Source: Myotis daubentonii
Taxonomy: Eukaryota; Chordata; Mammalia; Chiroptera; Vespertilionidae
Assembly: GCF_963259705.1 (NCBI RefSeq)
Contig: NC_081851.1
Location: 14,730,145-14,794,144, forward strand
Reading direction: 5' to 3'
Length of the DNA stretch: 64,000 bases
Part shown: positions 12,045-22,892 of the stretch, piece after piece
How positions within the stretch are numbered: position 1 is the stretch's first letter
Layout of the letters: every line of letters starts with the position of its first letter
The notes under the pieces: model-generated
What the model saw: the letters and a program-made list of their open reading frames with translations, nothing else
The model's database searches: none
Told to the model about the DNA's origin: nothing
Position numbers and translations under genes: made by a program

Positions 12045-12251
12045 AAAAAATATATGTTTTTATTGATTTTAGAGAGAGAGGAGGGGAGAGGAAGAGAGAG
12101 ATAGAGAGAGAGAAACATTGATGGATGTGCAAGCCCTCCCCCTACTGGGGATGGAGTCTGCAACCCGGGCATGCGCCCTGACCGAAATCAAATTGGTGAC
12201 ATTTTGGTACACAGGATCACGTTCAACCAACTGAGCCACACCGGCCAGGGC
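12045..12251 (-). mobile_element. Ves-type SINE
   Basis: In reverse complement it begins 'gccctggccggtgtggctcag' and ends in the CT-rich and T/A-rich tail. It is flanked by T-rich sequence. Confidence 0.92.
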
Positions 12252-12471
12252 TTCCTACTTCTGGACAATCTGCCACAGTGAGCATGTCCTGCTGGACAGT
12301 CAGGGTGTGTCCCAGTCATGTCCCGTGCTGTGTGCCCCCTCTACCCGTCCACTGTGCACCTCTGTAGAAAGGCCCTTTCCTGACGTCTTCACAGGGCACA
12401 TCTCCAATCCTTCAAATCCCATTTCAAATGCCCCTTGTCTTACAAGCTACCTCACACATCTTCACTTAGAT

Positions 12472-12696
12472 CAGTGGTTCTCAACCTTCCTAATGCCGTG
12501 ACCCTTTAATACAGTTCCTCATGTTGTGGTGATCCCCAACCATAAAATTATCTTTATTGCTACTTCATAACTGTAATTTTGCTACTGTTATGAATCATAA
12601 CGTAAATATCTGATATGCAGGATGTATTTAGGTGACCCCTGTGAAAGGGTTGTTCGACTCTCAAAGGGGTCGCGACCCACAGGTTGAAAACCGCTG
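12472..12696. mobile_element. Non-autonomous hAT (Charlie-like) transposon, copy 1
   Basis: The element begins CAGTGGTTCTCAACCT and ends with the inverted GGTTGAAAACCGCTG. It is flanked by an 8-bp target-site duplication (acttagat at 12464-12471, ccttagat at 12697-12704; 7/8). At 225 bp it has no coding capacity. The sequence strongly resembles the rodent URR1-type hAT as I recall it, a group reported to have spread between mammals. Confidence 0.85.
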
Positions 12697-12761
12697 CCTT
12701 AGATGAATGCTATGACATACTGCACCAGCTACCTGTCATTACATTTGCATTTTTTTACACA

Positions 12762-12920
12762 CTAGAGACCCGATGCATGAAATTTGTGCAAGGGGCTTGG
12801 CCCTCGCAGCCCCTCATAGCCTCGGCTGGCCCTTTCTGCCCTGGCTTTATCTGGAAGTTTGTCCGGACGGTTGTTCTGCTGTTTGTTCCAATTAGCGTAA
12901 TAGCTCTTTATTATATAGGA
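12762..12920 (-). mobile_element. HeliBat-type Helitron, 159-bp deletion derivative
   Basis: On the minus strand it starts TCCTATATAATAAAGAGCTAA and ends with a degenerate hairpin, then ...GGGTCTCTAG. The plus-strand neighbours are A at 12761 and T at 12921, the A|T dinucleotide target of Helitrons. Almost the whole interior is deleted. Confidence 0.75.
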
Positions 12921-12954
12921 TATAATTACAACAGCAGTCAATACTTAGAGCTCA

Positions 12955-13150
12955 CACTTTCAGTGTGTTAATGTGTGCCATGCACTATAAATAGTAGCTA
13001 AGTACCGTATGTGTATTTTCTCATTAAAGCTCATTATAGCTGATGGGGTTATATTTCTGCTGTGCCTGTTTTAAAGATATAGACATTGAGACCCCAGGGA
13101 GGCAGTGCTTTCACTTGTCCAAGAGGTTCCTGAGTTAGAAATGGATAGAC
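12955..13150 (+). mobile_element. MIR SINE
   Basis: The order 'gtgtgccatgcact', 'taagtaccgtatgtgtattttctcattaa', 'cttgtccaagaggttcctgagttagaaatgg' follows the MIR consensus. It is strongly diverged. Confidence 0.65.
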
Positions 13151-13523
13151 CTGGATTCTTCTAGTATAAAGGCTCCCTGCAGAAAATGCAAATCAAACAC
13201 CAAAACCCCAGAGAATCCCAAGTGTTGTCAAGAATAACTGGAACGCTCATACACTACTGGTGAGCGTGTAAAATAGTGCGGTCATTTTGGAAAACAGTTT
13301 GGTAACTTCGTAAAAACAAACACCAGATGCCCCAGCAATCCCACTCCCAGGTGTCTATACCCATGAGAAATACAAACATATGTCCAACTTAAAAAAAAAA
13401 AAAAACTCATACACAACTACTCAGCACAGTTTTATCCATAATTGCCCAAACTTAGAAACAACCCAGATGTCCATCAACTAATGTATGGATAAACACTCTA
13501 TGGTGTATCCTGCCAATGGAACA

Positions 13524-13954
13524 CAGGCCCACCTCACTTTATTGTGCATCGCAGATACTGAATTTTTTACAAAAATTGAAGATTTGTGGCAACCCTGCAC
13601 TGAGAAATTATATTGGCCACTTTTCCAACAGACTCATATAATGGTAAGCATTTTTAAATTAATATTTTTATTGATTTTTAGAGAGAGAGGAAGGGAAAGG
13701 GAGAGAGAAAGAGAAACATTGGTGTGAGAACAGAACATCGATTGGCTGCCTCCTGCATGCCTCCTGCTGACAAGGATCAAGCCTGAAACCCAGGCAATGT
13801 GCCCTGAATGGGAATTGAACCAGCAACCTTTTGGTGCATGGGATGACACCCACCCAACTGAGCCACACCAGCCAGGTGCCTACTTTAAATTAAGGTATAT
13901 ATATTGTTTCCTAGACATAAAGACCGAGCTCACAGTATCCCCAAGGTGTGCCTG
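13524..13954 (+). mobile_element. Tigger (pogo/mariner) DNA transposon remnant
   Basis: It starts CAGGCCCACCTCACTTTATT and ends ...CCAAGGTGTGCCTG, an inverted terminal pair typical of Tigger elements. TA follows at 13955. The internal 'gaagatttgtggcaaccctgcactgag' and 'ttaaggtatatatattg' match Tigger sequence as I recall it. It interrupts the L1M and is itself split by a Ves SINE. Confidence 0.75.
13663..13880 (-). mobile_element. Ves-type SINE inside Tigger
   Basis: In reverse complement it reads 'gcacctggctggtgtggctcag'. Flanking 'tttaaatta' occurs on both sides (about 13654 and 13884), a likely target-site duplication. It is the youngest of three nested insertions here. Confidence 0.9.
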
Positions 13955-14277
13955 TACTGTTTAGAATGAAAAAGAACAAACTTCTAATATGTGCATCGGC
14001 ATGGATGAACCTTGGAAGCATTAGGCTGAGTGAAAGCTTGACTCACAAGGCCACATACTGTATGATCTGATGTATAAGACATTCTGGAAAAGGCAAAAGT
14101 ATTGGGAAAGAAAACAGGAGTGATTGCCTGGGGCTGAGGCTGGGCTGGGGCATTGATGACTAAGAGGCAGAGGTGCTGCTTGGGTGATGGACACATTCTC
14201 TATCTGACTGTGTGGACAGTTACATGACTGTATATGTTTGTCAGAAGTCAACAAACTTAAAATTAAAAAGTTACCTG

Positions 14278-14490
14278 GCCCTAGCTGGTTTGGCTCAGTG
14301 GATAGAGCATTGGCCTGCAGAGTGAAGGGTCTCGGATTCGATTCCGGTCAAGGGCATATGCCTGGATTGCGGGCTTGATCCCCAGTAGGGGGCGTGCAGA
14401 AGGCAGCTAATCAATGATTCTCGTCATTGAAGTTTTTATATCTCTTTCTCTCTCCCTTTCTGTCTGAAATCAATTTATATATATATATAT
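14278..14490 (+). mobile_element. Ves-type SINE
   Basis: It starts 'gccctagctggtttggctca', has a clear box B ('ggattcgattcc') and the 'ccccagtagggggcgtgcag' block, and ends in a TA repeat. Confidence 0.94.
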
Positions 14491-14495
14491 AATCT

Positions 14496-14745
14496 GCCTT
14501 CGCCCATGTGCTCAGTGTCAGCCTACGCACCCAAGGTCATGGGTCTGATTCCTGGTCAAGGGCACATACCTGGGTTGGAGGTTCAATCAGAGCCCTGGAT
14601 GGGGTATATATGGGAGGCAACCAATCAATGTGTGTCTCTCACATCAGTGTTTCTGTCTCTCTCTCCCCTGCCTTCCTTCCCTCCATTCCACTCTTTCTAA
14701 AAATCAATGTGAAAAATATCCTCAGGTGAGTATTAAAAAAGAAAA
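14496..14745 (+). mobile_element. Ves-related SINE, diverged
   Basis: The layout is as in the neighbour at 14278, with 'cccatgtgctcagtgtcagc' and 'gattcctggtcaagggcaca' but many differences. It ends in an A-rich tail and lies directly after another Ves, probably inserted in that element's tail. Confidence 0.85.
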
Positions 14746-14895
14746 AAAAGTTCTCTGAAGATAGGCTCATGGATCGGTAAGCCCACTTAGAAGTTCTCCA
14801 CACTATTTCTGACCAAATCTATCCTTTGTGCGAAGGAGTAAGTAGAAGAGTAAGCTAATCTGAACTTTATTACCATTCCATTTCCTTAGAGATCT

Positions 14896-15085
14896 TTGGC
14901 AGACGAGTTAATGAGGAAAAAATAACCAACAAAAGGTGACAAGCAGGGAAGCTGGGAGCAGAGATGGCCCACATGCTGAGTGACCTGAGCTCCCAGACAG
15001 ACAGGAGCCGCACCAGCTTCACAAGTCTCTTGATCCTCTGTTCAAAGACCTCAGTGTTACCAGAAGCTGCTGGCTGCCTCCTCCT
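14896..15085 (-). other. Weak exon-like stretch
   Basis: In reverse complement a pyrimidine-rich 'gtgttttccctcag' at about 15100 precedes ATGATGATGAGGAGGAGG. One frame stays open for 74 codons (14870-15094), but the composition gives no family match, and the alternative acidic frame stops after 12 codons. It could be part of the same minus-strand gene as the candidate exon at 18.6 kb, or chance. Confidence 0.2.
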
Positions 15086-15314
15086 CATCATCATCTGAGG
15101 GAAAACACTGCCATGTGCTTAAAATGTTAACAAATGTCCCAACTTTAAGTAAAACACAACCAAGTATTTTCATTTTAATTAAAAAACAAGGTATTTTGCT
15201 ATAACACAACAAAGTCTTTTCAGCACCAGTGCCATCCCTGGCAATTTCATCATTGTTGCCAGATTACAAAAAAAAAAAAAAAGGTTGGGGGGAGGGGAGT
15301 TTAAAAAGCATATC

Positions 15315-15575
15315 TGGCCTGGCCAGTGTAGCTCAGGGTTTGAGGGTCAACCCATGAACCAGGAGGTCACCTTTCCATTCCCAGTCAGGGCACATGCCTG
15401 GGTTGCGGGCTTGATCCCCAGTAGGGGGTGTGCAGGATGATGTTTCTGTTTCGGGCTCCATCCCCAGCAGGAGGCGTGCAGGCAATGGATGTTTCTCTCT
15501 CCTCAATGTTTCTATCTCTCCCTTCCTCTCTCTCTAAAATCAATAAAAATACATTGAAAAATATTTTAAAAATAA
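15315..15575 (+). mobile_element. Ves-type SINE with internal duplication
   Basis: It starts 'ggcctggccagtgtagctca'. The block 'gggcttgatccccagtagggggtgtgcagg' is followed about 35 nt later by a second, diverged copy 'gggctccatccccagcaggaggcgtgcagg', so this copy carries a partial internal duplication. Confidence 0.85.
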
Positions 15576-15579
15576 ATAA

Positions 15580-16235
15580 TTACCCTAAAGAATTTTTTAA
15601 AAAAGCATATCTGACCTTAGGTCCAACCGCCTGCATGCCAGACCCCGAACTCCTTTCTGTCCCAAGAAGAGGGCCTGGCACAGCCCCGACAGCAGCAGTG
15701 GGGAGGCCTAAGGAGTGAGGGGAAGGTCCAAGGCTGTCAGGCTCAGAGCTGCAGGAGGCACGGACCACCCCTGTCTGACTCTCCATGCCCACTGCCCACG
15801 GCAGGGCCTGGCCAGGGAACATACTGGACGGTGCTCCGTATTTCTGGAGGGCAATCTGCCCGATACAACACAACTGCACGTCTACACCCTTGGACAAGGG
15901 ATAGACAGTCTCTGGATTAACCTGGTTATGAGTTTAGCCGAGTGCTCAATGAGAAGGAGCAAAGACAGGCTCCTCAAACTTGCTCATTTCCTTCAGGAGA
16001 GTCTCAGGTGTGCTGTCAAGAAAAGAAGCACTCAGATAAAGTGACCAAGACTTCAGCATGGAGCAAAACATTTTCAACACGTGAATTTCCTATTTGTGTT
16101 AGAACAGGGCCATCTTCTCGGATGCCTCCTGTTTGCTTGATCTCTAAGGCCAGGAAGGGAGGTGCCCTGTGGGAGCTATACCCCTTCTGGAGACTGAAAG
16201 ATCCACTTCCACACCTTTTCCACAAGGGGTGCCAC
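15580..16235. other. No recognisable gene
   Basis: Overlapping frames at 15580-15897 (minus), 15715-16044 and 15942-16361 (plus) are open but lack motifs and good start context. Nothing else is identified. Confidence 0.35.
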
Positions 16236-16239
16236 TGTT

Positions 16240-16420
16240 CAGGGGGAGCTCCAATGTATAATCCTACCAACAGTGCCCAAGGGTTCCCTTTTCCCCACTT
16301 CCTCACACCACTTGTCCCTTCTTGTCTTTTTGGTAATGGTCTTTCTGGCAGTGGGAGGTGACATTTTGTGGTTCTTATTTGCATTTTCCCTGTGATTAGT
16401 GACCTTGAGCATCTCCTATA
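16240..16420 (-). mobile_element. Old L1 ORF2 fragment
   Basis: 'ccaatgtataatcctaccaacagtg' and 'gattagtgaccttgagcat' match the antisense L1 ORF2 3' region seen in full at 38.2-38.4 kb. Confidence 0.7.
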
Positions 16421-17456
16421 ATTTGATTTTAAATGCTACAGAATAGGCAGCACTATATGTAAAAGTGAAACCACTGCCATCCCCATTCCTCAAGGATTAC
16501 AATTCTACTACAATAAAAACATCAATTATTTTACTGGTAGATACAAGGTTTTTTTGAAACCTTCTCTTTCAACTAATACATTAGAAAGCTTTAACTTTCA
16601 ACTGACATACATTGGGAATATAAGACATTCTAAGGTCAAATAATATCCCAAGATCTGGAGATGAAGGATTTGGCCTGATGAAACAATCACCATCAAGCAA
16701 GCATGGCAAGGTGCCAGTAACCTGAAATAATGAAAAAATTAAAGTCATCAATAACAATTAAAACGGGGGGTGGGGGGGAGGGAGTGTTCAGCTCCATTCA
16801 CTTGTAAATGCTTCGTGACTTGTAGCAGAGTAAAGGTCTCTTACAGGAAACAAAAAGCAGATGGACTGGACTCATCTGAACTAATGATTTGAAATGTAAA
16901 ACTTTAACTTTGTGTTAAAGGGAAATAACTTTACGTTCACTTACGCTTTCCTTAGAGAGACTAAGTAAAACAAGTACTACACCTACGCGCCCAGAGGTGT
17001 GATGGATGTCATTTGCACATATAAGATCTTTATACTGGCCACAGTTCCTTGTGAACAGAGCTAAAATTAAAGACTTCATACTCACATTGGCATGTGAGCC
17101 CTGTGAATTTCCCTTTGCTCATTCTCCTCCCTCTCCTGGGACAATCACATACCTCTTTCCTGCCAATAAAACCCCACCATCCTTCAAGGTCTAGTTCTCC
17201 CTCCTCTGTGCTTCCACAGCACAGGAGGCCCATAACTGCTACATTCTGCCATTGAGACAGTTCTAACAGTACCCACCCCGTAGTGTGCTCTAAGGATTCC
17301 ATGAGATAATGCACATGGTTAGAGCTGCATAAACACAGGTGTTTAATTATGTGTGCACAGGTTCCTTCCCTAACACCATGTAAGTTCCCTCAATACCTAG
17401 GAAGAGTGCCTTGTACCTCACAGATGCTTAATTTCATTTTATTAAATGAAATACTT
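16421..17456. other. No recognisable gene
   Basis: AT-rich sequence with a G-rich run at 16764-16783. The part around 17090-17220 may be an old L2-type fragment. No exon signals stand out. Confidence 0.35.
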
Positions 17457-17708
17457 ATCCTAATGCCGCGACCCTTTAATACAGTTCCTCATGTTGTGGT
17501 GATCCCCAACCATAAAATTATCTTCATTGCTACTTCATAACTGTAATTTTGCGACTGTTATGAATCATAACATAAATATCTGATATGCAGGATGTATTTA
17601 GGTGACCCCTGTGAAAGGGTCGTTCGACTCTCAAAGGGGTAGCGACCCACAGGTTGAAAACCGCTGCCTTTGATTAATGCTATGACATACTGCACCAGCT
17701 ACTTGTCC
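17457..17708. repeat. Truncated second copy of the 12.49-12.74 kb hAT plus flank
   Basis: Starting at 'tcctaatgccgcgaccc', the sequence follows hAT copy 1 to its right end at 17666. It then continues through about 40 nt of copy 1's own right flank ('atgctatgacatactgcaccagct'). I count about ten differences in about 250 nt. The left terminal repeat is missing. Shared flank means DNA duplication, not a second transposition. Confidence 0.88.
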
Positions 17709-18577
17709 TTCCAAACAGTTCACCTCTATGTCTGAGAAAACATTAGAAAACTCTACTCCAAACACTTCACATACACAGACACACCACAGCAGGACTATGA
17801 AGTGTTGTGCCAAAATACCAGCAGGAGGAAGCTTAGAGGATCACAGGGCCTTTCAGGAGTTGTACTCCAGACACGTGTGCACACACAGCACACAGGGTGC
17901 GGGTACCTCTGGTGCCCTCTCACTGAACCTCTGTCCTGCTTTAAGGTCTTTTGATGCCATAAGAGGGAGTTAATGAAGGTTCTTAGGGTGCAGGGACACA
18001 CGGGAACTAGTGTGGCAGGGAAGTAAATACTAAAGCAATGAAAATGTGAGGGAAGAGAAAATAAAGTGAAATAAACCACAGACAACTAATCTTATCAAAA
18101 GAGCACCAACACCTTCATCTTCATTGCTACCACGCAGTGCTGACTCAGGGGTTGGAAACCACCAGGTGTCACTCCAGTCCCTTCATCCCTGTATTAACAG
18201 TCCCTGGGCGTGATGTCCAGGACCTAGATGTCAACCTTGATTTTATCTGAAGAAAGCACAGCTTTCATCTTTGAAAAACACCTCCTAAATGTCATTTTTC
18301 TGTTTTCATCAGAGGGGATTTCTTAGATTTGAACCCTGAAATGCATTGAATGAGATGATTCAGGAATTATGACTTTGCTGAGTCAATAACGAGAGTAATT
18401 TTTATGTACATCTTCAAAGAACATTAAATAAAGATTTGAATCTGACCCCATATTTTCTAACATAACCATGCCATTTCAGAAATACACTTTACATTCTTGC
18501 CTTAGAAATTAATTGCCTATCAGTTGACAGATAAGAGAAGTTCACCTTCTATTGCATTCATTCAGCAGATGACTCAC

Positions 18578-18687
18578 CTGGGGAGAAAGGTCCATGGGCT
18601 TTCTAGGCTGCCATTTGGTTCTCACTGCACAAATGATGTTCAGAACCAGAAATGATATTTTCTCATTTAAGGCATGTAGGAAGCTCT
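18578..18687 (-). CDS. Unidentified exon candidate
   Basis: In reverse complement, a good acceptor (ttctggtgtttcag) precedes a 110-nt block that ends in ...CCCCAG|GTGAGT, a perfect donor. One frame is open throughout. It begins SFLHALNEKISFLVLNI and ends WQPRKPMDLSPQ, so it is mixed hydrophobic and basic with no motif I recognise. Nearby minus-strand exons are not obvious, apart from the weak stretch at 14.9-15.1 kb. It could be a genuine exon of an unrecognised gene, a relic of a duplicated gene, or chance. Confidence 0.35.
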
Positions 18688-19122
18688 CTGAAACACCAGA
18701 AAACCTCAATACCCCCAAACAGTTAACAGGGACTATGCTGTCTGGGGCAAGGGGAGAAGGGTCTTTCACTTCTTTCCTTGTGCAATTCTGTGATTCCTTT
18801 TCGTTTAGTATCAAGTACATATATCACTTTTAAAAAGATTAACAAAAACAAATTTTACAGGACGTATTTATAAAACAGAAAAGCAACTAATAAAATGAAC
18901 CGAGACTCAGATCTTTGCACTAGTAATAAATTACATTAAGTGAGATACATGTGAACTGAACTATATTGATCAGAAAAGTCAGTGAAATTTCGGGTACAAA
19001 TGACCTTTTAGGACACGTGAACTTGTCAGAGCATTTCATGTGTAGTCCCTCACCTGCCCCTCAGACAGACAAGGCAACAGCTCAGATACATGCTTCCATC
19101 TTCTTCAAGATCTCAAGGCCCA

Positions 19123-19448
19123 TCCTACACAATAAAGGTCTAATATGCAAATGTTGGAACAACTGGACGCTATGATGCCCACTGACCACCTGGGGGCAGA
19201 AGCTCAATTCAGGAGCTTCCCCCTGGCGGTCAGTGTGCTCCCACAGGGGGAGCACTGCTCACCCAGAAACCAGCCTCACAGCTGGTGAGCACGGCGGTGG
19301 GAGTGGGAGCCTCTCTCGCCTCCATGGCAGCTAAGGATGTCCAACTGCTGACTTCTCCCAAGGGCTCCTGGACTTCAAAAGGGTGCAGGCTGGGCTGAGG
19401 GGACCCTCCCCCCTCCCAGTGCACGAATTTCGTGCACTGGGCCTCTAG
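19123..19448 (+). mobile_element. HeliBat-type Helitron, 326 bp
   Basis: It starts TCCTACACAATAAAGGTC followed by 'taatatgcaaat'. It ends with the palindrome GTGCACGAATTTCGTGCAC, then TGGGCCTCTAG. The flanking bases are A (19122) and T (19449). Non-autonomous; the interior includes a GC-rich non-coding block. Confidence 0.9.
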
Positions 19449-19459
19449 TACATTATATT

Positions 19460-20640
19460 CTTCCTGCAACTTATTTCTTTTAAAATGCCACTGTAGAACT
19501 TAGCCCCACAATATACATAAAACAATGAAACACAAAAGGGGCCAAAACTGTAGAGATGGGTTCAAATTCTGTACATTTATGGTCAAAATTGACATCTTTC
19601 AAAGGAATAGTAATCAATTTTTATTTTCAACAAGTGTATTTTAGTATAGCACTTCTAAAACTAAGCTTTAAAAGTAATTAGAAATTACCCCAAACATGTC
19701 AGCTTAGGTCAAATTCAATCCACTGCCCTCCAAGCCCCTACTGCTAGGCAGTTAACAGTATCTCATGGGCATCCTAGTGGTTTTCCACATATGAAAGTTC
19801 CCTTCTCCCTCAACACCTAATACACATGAATTTATTTAAACTCTCCCTAAAGTAATATGTATTATCAACCTGGACTCTTGGAGTACAAACTCCTTCTGAC
19901 TATTATCTTGTGTTTAAAGGGAGACTGCATTTTATTTATTCTAAGGTCCCGAGGAGAGTTTGGAGCCAGATGTAATAGAGAAAATAATGGCTGAAAAATC
20001 CCAAAATCTGGCAAAAGACATAAGCTACAGATTTAATAAGCTACACAAACCCCAACTAGGATAAACCCAAGAAATCCATGCCGAGATACAACTATTTTAC
20101 TCCCAGTTCAGATGAAAGAACACCACTTTTCTTGAATCATGAGTTAGATGTCTACCAGGATAAGCTAAGCAAAACCCACCAACCCCTTCAGAGCTTGTCT
20201 GCTTTCAGTGTCCTGACCAAAGTGTACATCAGCACCATGGACAGGGCCCATTCTCCTTGACCAGCCACATCTCAAAGAGAGACCTCATCTGCATCTCCTA
20301 GGGCTGAAAGCAAGCCTGCCCTTTGTTCCAGAGGCTGACACGCTCTTCCAAAACTGTTCCCTACACACCAAGGAACAAGGGCAGACAGTGCCCCGTGCAA
20401 GACAAGCAGAACCATGGGGGAGCCCCAGAGGACTGTCTCCCATCAGGCAACATGTAACTTTCACTTTCAGGAAATTGTGTTATGAACGAGCACCCTCTCC
20501 AATAGGAAGGTTCTTCTATACAAGTCAACTGAGGACGGAGAACCTGATTTGATAAAGGACATGGCGTATATTCCTTGCTGTTATCACTAACCTAGTACAC
20601 ATTCCTGGCTATCTGACAGCTTCTGCAGTCAGGAGCAGCG
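19460..20640. other. No recognisable gene
   Basis: AT-rich in its left half. A 60-codon open frame at 20078-20260 has no family features. No repeat is recognised with confidence. Confidence 0.35.
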
Positions 20641-20652
20641 CATGGCGTAAGC

Positions 20653-20863
20653 CAGCCATGGGCAAACTACGGCCCGCGGGCCGGATCCGACCCATTTGAA
20701 ATGGATAAAACAAACAAAAAAGACCATACCCTTTTATGTAATGCTGTTTACTTTGAATTTATATTAGTTCACACAAACACTCCATCCATGCTTTTGTTCC
20801 GGCCCTCCAGTCCAGTTTAAGAACCCATTGTGGCCCTCAAGACAAAAAGTTTGCCCACCCCTC
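20653..20863. mobile_element. Non-autonomous hAT, 'GGGCAAACT' terminal family, copy 1
   Basis: It begins CAGCCATGGGCAAACTACGG and ends ...AAAAGTTTGCCCACCCCTC, inverted ends of one hAT family. The 8-bp flanks are gcgtaagc (20645-20652) and gtgtaagc (20864-20871), 7/8 identical. The same family is at 55.4 kb in the opposite orientation. Confidence 0.87.
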
Positions 20864-20871
20864 GTGTAAGC

Positions 20872-22020
20872 GGTCCCTCTGATTTGGGGCTCAGAAGACC
20901 AGGGTTTTGGCTGAGACTGTGGTCTCCCCTGAGTGTCCAGGAGGAAAGGAGATGCTTCCAATCTCACCCCAGTTGTGGGCAGAATTCGGTTTCCTGCAGG
21001 TGTAGGACTGAGGGGTGGATCTCCTGTGGCTGCTGCTGCAGGCGTCCTCAGCTCCGAGAGGCCACAGGGAGCTTCTTGACCCGTGGGCCACTTGCTGCTG
21101 CAGAGCCCACAGAGCAAAGGGCCAGCAACTCCAGCTGAATGGGCACTGCAGTCTGTGAGGAATCCGTCAATGTGTCGGTGCCACCACGGTGGACATGTGC
21201 TCTCCTGCTGTCTTCAGATGTGTTCGTGGATGGGGCTGGATGGGATCAGAATCAGTCGGGTGGATGCCAGGGTGTCCTACCAAAAGCCACCATTTGGGGT
21301 TGAGTGACAGTGTGTGTGTGAGGAGGGTGTGGGCACGAGGTGCCTGTGGACTTAGAAACTTGAGAGAAGTGGCCGCTGAATTGTCATTGAATGATCTGAC
21401 TGGGTGTGTCTGTGTCCCACAGCCTGACCATTCCCTGACCCAAGGCCCTGATGGTCAGCAAGTGGAGCAGGGTCCCAGGACAGGAAGCATTAACTGGGCT
21501 TTTCCCCAAAGGCCTTGGCTGGAAGCCCAGCTTCACCGTCCATGGAAACACCAGGGAGGAGGCGTGTTCTCCTGAGAGCTGGGGCTGCATCTGTGATTCT
21601 TGGGGGCAGGAGTCCTGCAGCTGTGGGTTCCTGGTTTGCGTTTCCTCCAGCTCCCACTCTAGCACCCAAACTAGCCGTCCCTGACCAGGCCCTTCAGGGA
21701 CTTCCACCCTCTGCCCCGTGCACAGGTGCAGGCACTGGTTCATGCAGCTCAGCCCAGGGCCCTGGGGGCCACCGCAGGGAAGTTCCCGTGCCCTTGGAAG
21801 GCAATGGGTGAGAACCTGTGTGGCAGGTGTGCCCACTCAGTCACACAGGACAATCTCCTTGCACCCGAGAGAGAAGAAATGAGACTTCACTGGCTCCTTC
21901 CTGCCTTATTCCTACAGATCAAACTTTGCCCCCTGTATCCTCAGGCCAGGGAAATACGTGGATAGTTTGCTTTTAGGGAAATGACCGTAGAGAACGGCAG
22001 GCCACTCTAAATTCTAAGAG
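20872..22020. other. GC-moderate sequence without a supported gene
   Basis: Several long open frames overlap on both strands (21189-21575 plus, 21384-21836 minus), as expected from low AT content. None shows a domain or clean splice pair. Parts may be very old repeats. Confidence 0.3.
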
Positions 22021-22024
22021 TGAC

Positions 22025-22345
22025 TCTGTCTTAGTGTTTGGGCTGCTATGACAAAAATACCATAAACCGCATGGCTTATAAGCATCAATTTATTTCTCAT
22101 GGTTCTGCAGGCTGGGAAGTCCAAGATCATGGTGCTGGTAGTTTCAGTGTCTGCTGAGGGCCTGCTTTCTCACTCATTGCCAACCTTCCCTTCACTGGGT
22201 CCTCACTTTGTGGAAGGGGCACGAATGCCAGTCAGGAATGCTCCACTCTCATGACCTAAGCACCTCCTCCACACACCATCACATACAGCATATGGTTTCC
22301 ACATGGGAATTTGGGGGCGGGGGGGGGGGGCACAAGTATTCAGTC
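22025..22345 (-). mobile_element. ERVL-MaLR LTR (MLT1/MST type)
   Basis: 'ggctgctatgacaaaaataccataaacc', 'tttatttctcatggttctgcaggctgggaagtccaagatca' and 'ccactctcatgacctaa' are the antisense of the MLT1/MST LTR. It ends near a G-run at 22315-22331. Confidence 0.8.
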
Positions 22346-22589
22346 CTCTCAGCGCGCTCATACTTGTATTGAAGTCTTCTGAGAAGAGGCATTTGAGCTA
22401 AACCCTGAGGGCTGGCATTCCAAATAAAGAAATGAGGGTGTACCCAGATCCCAAGACCACAAAGTGCAACGTGTGTTTGGGGACGCTCAGGAGATGATCT
22501 TAGTGCAGACATAGGTTTCAGCCAATTTTATATTTCTGGATAAAGAATTTGAACTTGATTTCTTAGGCCATAAGTTGTTTATTGAATAT

Positions 22590-22656
22590 ATATATATATA
22601 TATATATACACATATGTATATATATGCATATATATACACATATGTATATATATGTA

Positions 22657-22694
<38 letters not shown>
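22590..22694. repeat. (TA)n / TATATG-CATA variant microsatellite
   Basis: About 105 bp of alternating purine-pyrimidine TA with interspersed ACACATATGTA units. The pattern is nearly self-complementary. Confidence 0.95.
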
Positions 22695-22697
<3 letters not shown>

Positions 22698-22877
22698 TTC
22701 ACCTGAGAATTTATTCATTCATCTATGTGAGAGAGAAACTTCAATCAATTGCCTCCTGCATGCCCCTCACCGGGGATCAAACTGCAACCTAGGTATGTGC
22801 CCTGATTGGAAATCAAACTCCCAACCTTTTTTGGTTACAAGAGGAGGCTCAACCAATTGAACAACCGGGTCAGGGCT
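22695..22877 (-). mobile_element. Ves-type SINE
   Basis: In reverse complement it begins 'gccctgacccggttgttcaa'. It is diverged and its tail merges with the TA microsatellite. Confidence 0.85.
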
Positions 22878-22892
22878 CCATTGATACTTTTT

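Larger units (their letters stand above)
13175..14275 (+). mobile_element. Old L1M 3' end, interrupted
   Basis: The segment 'atgcaaatcaaacaccaaaa ... aggtgtctatacccatgagaaa ... cccagatgtccatcaac' is the L1 ORF2 3' end. It resumes at 13955 with 'tactgtttagaatgaaaaag' and continues through an L1 3' UTR-like part to 'aaattaaaaagtta'. A Tigger and a Ves SINE sit inside it, which gives the order of insertion. Confidence 0.8.

Noticed and set aside
22590..22694. Short-period repeats considered as a CRISPR-like or origin-like array
   Set aside because: Simple TA microsatellite. The genome is mammalian, and there are no unique spacers.
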